38,846 bases of DNA from assembly GCA_023334545.1 (NCBI GenBank), contig JAADVB010000180.1, positions 1 through 38,846 of the forward strand, given 5' to 3'. The notes beneath the pieces are model-generated. The model saw only the letters and a list, made by a program, of their open reading frames with translations, made no database searches and was not told the DNA's origin. Shown piece by piece: positions 36,524-38,846 of the stretch. Position 1 is the stretch's first letter. Each line of letters opens with the position of its first letter. The translations under genes were made by a program, and so were the position numbers. Source of the DNA: Salisapilia sapeloensis (lineage: Eukaryota; Oomycota; Peronosporomycetes; Peronosporales; Salisapiliaceae).

Positions 36524-38494
36524 CTAGTTATACGGATCTGCCATGTCAAAGTATAGATCAGAAGCGATGTTGCCTTGACCAAAGTCAATACCAACGACCT
36601 CATCCACACATGACGTATCGACCTTGTCCAGCACTCCACCCTGTTTGACATACGATGCTAAAATTCGAGCTGCACAAGTCGCTCCGCCCATGCGCATCGG
36701 TGTCGTGAACACAGTGCAATGCGTCGCATCATCAAAGCGCACCAGCATAGCAGGTCCGTCCATATTGTTGTACTGGAGATACCCATAGTCTTCTCTCGTC
36801 TGAACATCCATCCCACCTGACATGAGCAGTGCCGTCGCCTGCGATGGTAACTTGGCCGTTTCGTTCCAGTACTCATCACGCTCATACACCAGTGGCTTCG
36901 ACTTAGGCAAGTTCACCAAGTCGGTGCATGCCTGCTCCTTGCTACCAGTAAACAGGCAATAGTAAGGCAGCGTCTGGTAGTTATAGGAGCCTACGATCCC
37001 CTCTTCGAACCACTCAATCAACGTTTCCTTGTCAGGCGTCGGGTGTTCCCACATCTCGGAGAAGACAATCACGTAGTACAACATCTCTGACATGTACATG
37101 ACGTCTTCGTAGCCTTCATCCGGCGAATCCTCTCCTCCCATCACTTCTACCAACACTTCAAACGCCTCTACATCTTTCTCTGAGCATCTATTCGCGCGGT
37201 AGATGATAGCAGGTATGAGGGGCTGAGCCGACTGATCAAGCAAGAGTTCTCCAATGACAAAGCGCAAAAAGTATGACGGGCGTTTCTCCGTCCCACTCGC
37301 CAACACATCAGCACATTCGTTCGATCCAGGATGGTTTTTATGAGCAGCATCTAGCTCTTGGTACAAGTCACGAGTGAACTTGGAGAGATCGTGGACGCCA
37401 GGGAACTTGGACTTGCAAAAGCTGTCTGCCATGCAATAGTCCAAGAAACGATCGCCGACAGATGTCATGTCGTGATCCCAATTCGAGTACGTCGACCTCT
37501 CTTCAATCGTCTTTCCAGACTCAGATACGATGCCATCGATCGCATAGCCGATCACAGGAGCTGGTGCGAGGTGGATGAGTCTCTCCGTCAAGTACGTCCC
37601 ATAGCTCAATCCATAGACAAAGACATCCATATCGCTTTGGTATTTCTCAATAACAAGTTGCAAATCGGTTGCAGCACTCGTGACGGAAAAAGCTTCCGTG
37701 TGGTTGTCAATTTGGAAGCGAACGTCCTCAATGCATTCTGGCACCTCATTGATAGACAGCTGAGGTCCATCCGGACTACCGATGTTCATCGCTCCGACGG
37801 CGGAGCATTCAAGACGATGACTACGAGCGGTGCCACGATGGTCCATCGTGTAGATGCTGACAGCACCATCTAGTTCCGAGTACATGGTCTCCATCAAACT
37901 TTCCATCGCTGAAGACGACGCACCTGGACCTCCTTGCAGCACCCACAGAGCTTTCGGCTTTTCACCTTTTGGTATTTTATTCTCATCAGCTACTACTCGC
38001 TTCACGAAGAGATCGATCTCCTTATCACTGGAGCATATTCCTTCATGGCACATTGGCACACGTACTTGAGCACATTCATACTTGGATGATTCGTATGAGT
38101 CAGTATAACCTGTCGCTTTCTTTTCATGATGCCGTTTGTGATGATGCTTGTGATGGTGCTTGTGATGCGGATGCTTACTATCCTTTAGCTGCGTGTAGAG
38201 ACTCTCTGCTCCATGCATCACCTCCTTTGCTTGCTTTAAAAATGGAAATCTACTCGTCAATTTCTCATGAGACTGCAGTCGCCGATGCCCAGAAGATGTC
38301 TCGAGATAGTAGTCCTCGTCACGCGAATCATCCTCCCATCGCTGGTCTTTGCCAAAGGTGGACGGCCCACACTTGTACCAGCCATTGAGCTCAATATCCG
38401 AATTCTTCTCTCCACTGACCTCTGCACTGGATGGAGTCACAGCTAGCAATACTGCTGATGCAATGGCAGCAAACGTCAAGGTGGGTGTCTTCAT
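36524..38494 (-). CDS. Secreted serine protease, family S33 (alpha/beta hydrolase)
   Basis: An intronless gene of 656 residues. A signal peptide (residues 1-24, ending at SSA-EV) precedes a ~140-residue propeptide-like region with an RR pair (~71) and a His/Lys-rich run (about 108-126). The peptidase domain has an oxyanion motif LQGGPGASS, a DHRGTARS loop, the nucleophile elbow GLSYGTY (S297), acid D563 in MSGGMDV and H592 in DDATHCTVF, so the triad is complete. Many cysteines suggest disulfides. S33 enzymes are prolyl- or tripeptidyl-aminopeptidase-like and are common in oomycete secretomes. An extracellular role on host or environmental peptides is inference. Confidence 0.9.
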   Translation of the reverse strand: MKTPTLTFAAIASAVLLAVTPSSAEVSGEKNSDIELNGWYKCGPSTFGKDQRWEDDSRDEDYYLETSSGHRRLQSHEKLTSRFPFLKQAKEVMHGAESLYTQLKDSKHPHHKHHHKHHHKRHHEKKATGYTDSYESSKYECAQVRVPMCHEGICSSDKEIDLFVKRVVADENKIPKGEKPKALWVLQGGPGASSSAMESLMETMYSELDGAVSIYTMDHRGTARSHRLECSAVGAMNIGSPDGPQLSINEVPECIEDVRFQIDNHTEAFSVTSAATDLQLVIEKYQSDMDVFVYGLSYGTYLTERLIHLAPAPVIGYAIDGIVSESGKTIEERSTYSNWDHDMTSVGDRFLDYCMADSFCKSKFPGVHDLSKFTRDLYQELDAAHKNHPGSNECADVLASGTEKRPSYFLRFVIGELLLDQSAQPLIPAIIYRANRCSEKDVEAFEVLVEVMGGEDSPDEGYEDVMYMSEMLYYVIVFSEMWEHPTPDKETLIEWFEEGIVGSYNYQTLPYYCLFTGSKEQACTDLVNLPKSKPLVYERDEYWNETAKLPSQATALLMSGGMDVQTREDYGYLQYNNMDGPAMLVRFDDATHCTVFTTPMRMGGATCAARILASYVKQGGVLDKVDTSCVDEVVGIDFGQGNIASDLYFDMADPYN

Positions 38495-38846
38495 CTACTT
38501 GATAAATCGGAACTGAGCTACTCATGCAGCCTCTACCTCGATGGATTTTTGAACCCATCTCGTACCTATCTCGTACCTGTATCTTGAAAGGTAGCACATC
38601 ACATGGGTAAAGGTCCTACGGACTATGGAGGGTGCTGGCTACGCTTTCTTTATCTGATACTGGATTAATCGGTAAGTTGACGGATGCGATGGAAAGTAGT
38701 GGGTATATGGCAAAATCTAGCTTTCCATTCATTGCTCTTGAGCTGCTTGTGTGTGCGTGCAGTCCCGAGCGTACGCTTGATGGAGGCACAAGGCGAAGCA
38801 ACTGCATTATCGACACTAGACTAGAGGCGTGTTCTCGTTGGCGCGA
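38495..38846. other. Upstream region of the S33 protease gene
   Basis: About 350 bp to the window edge. No coding exon was recognised. It should hold the promoter of the S33 gene, which reads leftwards from 38494. Confidence 0.4.
38557..38578. repeat. Two tandem copies of an 11-bp unit upstream of the S33 gene
   Basis: ATCTCGTACCT occurs twice in direct succession, 63-84 bp upstream of the S33 start codon. It is exact but short, so it may be chance or a doubled regulator site. Confidence 0.45.

Noticed and set aside
38230-38300. RRLQ near the N-terminus of the S33 protease as an RXLR effector motif
   Set aside because: The order is R-R-L-Q, not R-x-L-R, there is no dEER-like follow-up in place, and the protein is a full catalytic protease.

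Overview
This is nuclear eukaryotic DNA, most likely from an oomycete. Genes are packed back to back on both strands. Introns are short (47-69 bp where I can place both ends) with GT..AG borders. The gene content is typical stramenopile: a voltage-sensor/phosphodiesterase fusion, a tandem cyclic-nucleotide-type channel, a secreted S33 serine protease and a stand-alone trehalose phosphatase. A CFAP20-domain ciliary gene argues for a lineage that still makes flagellate zoospores (for example Albugo, Plasmopara or Pythium-like) over downy mildews that have lost them. The species call is inference; no rRNA, tRNA, CRISPR array or complete transposon was seen.

Layout, left to right. 1-1049 (+): end of an unidentified gene with a very lysine-rich tail. 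1109-3038 (-): putative organellar RAP-domain protein that also carries a Mis18-like zinc module. 3141-4367 (-): PDCD2/Tsr4 ribosome chaperone, head to head with MIC10 (4442-4821, +). 4907-5724 (-): FHA protein. 5986-6621 (+): YEATS/GAS41. 6665-8002 (-): SLC35B-type nucleotide-sugar transporter. 8631-10853 (+): voltage-sensor domain fused to a class I cyclic-nucleotide phosphodiesterase. 10991-13519 (-): CFAP20DC-like protein. 13520-15122: 1.6 kb without a firm gene but with coding-like remnants on the minus strand. 15123-16703 (+): eight-exon Serinc. 16778-19540 (+): GPI ethanolamine-phosphate transferase 2. 19701-20186 (-): eIF5A. 20372-20989 (+): ADF/cofilin. 21007-22950 (-): extended-PHD protein. 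23205-24447 (-): butyrobetaine/trimethyllysine dioxygenase. 24749-25694 (-): trehalose-6-phosphate phosphatase. 25882-27417 (+): SRP54. 27523-31329 (+): channel with two 6-TM repeats. 31354-33878 (-): APC4. 33943-35414 (-): coiled-coil protein. 35483-36465 (+): seven-exon cyclophilin with a 15-nt microexon. 36524-38494 (-): secreted S33 protease.

Most genes are housekeeping and do not form a pathway cluster. The most unusual items are the voltage-sensor/PDE fusion, the Mis18-like/RAP fusion, the twin-repeat channel and the microexon. Several neighbours share tiny intergenic spaces: 74 and 68 bp between divergent start codons, and 17-59 bp between several convergent stop codons. Exon junctions were placed by eye from GT..AG borders, frame continuity and family conservation. 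Every spliced model listed with exon coordinates sums to a whole number of codons.
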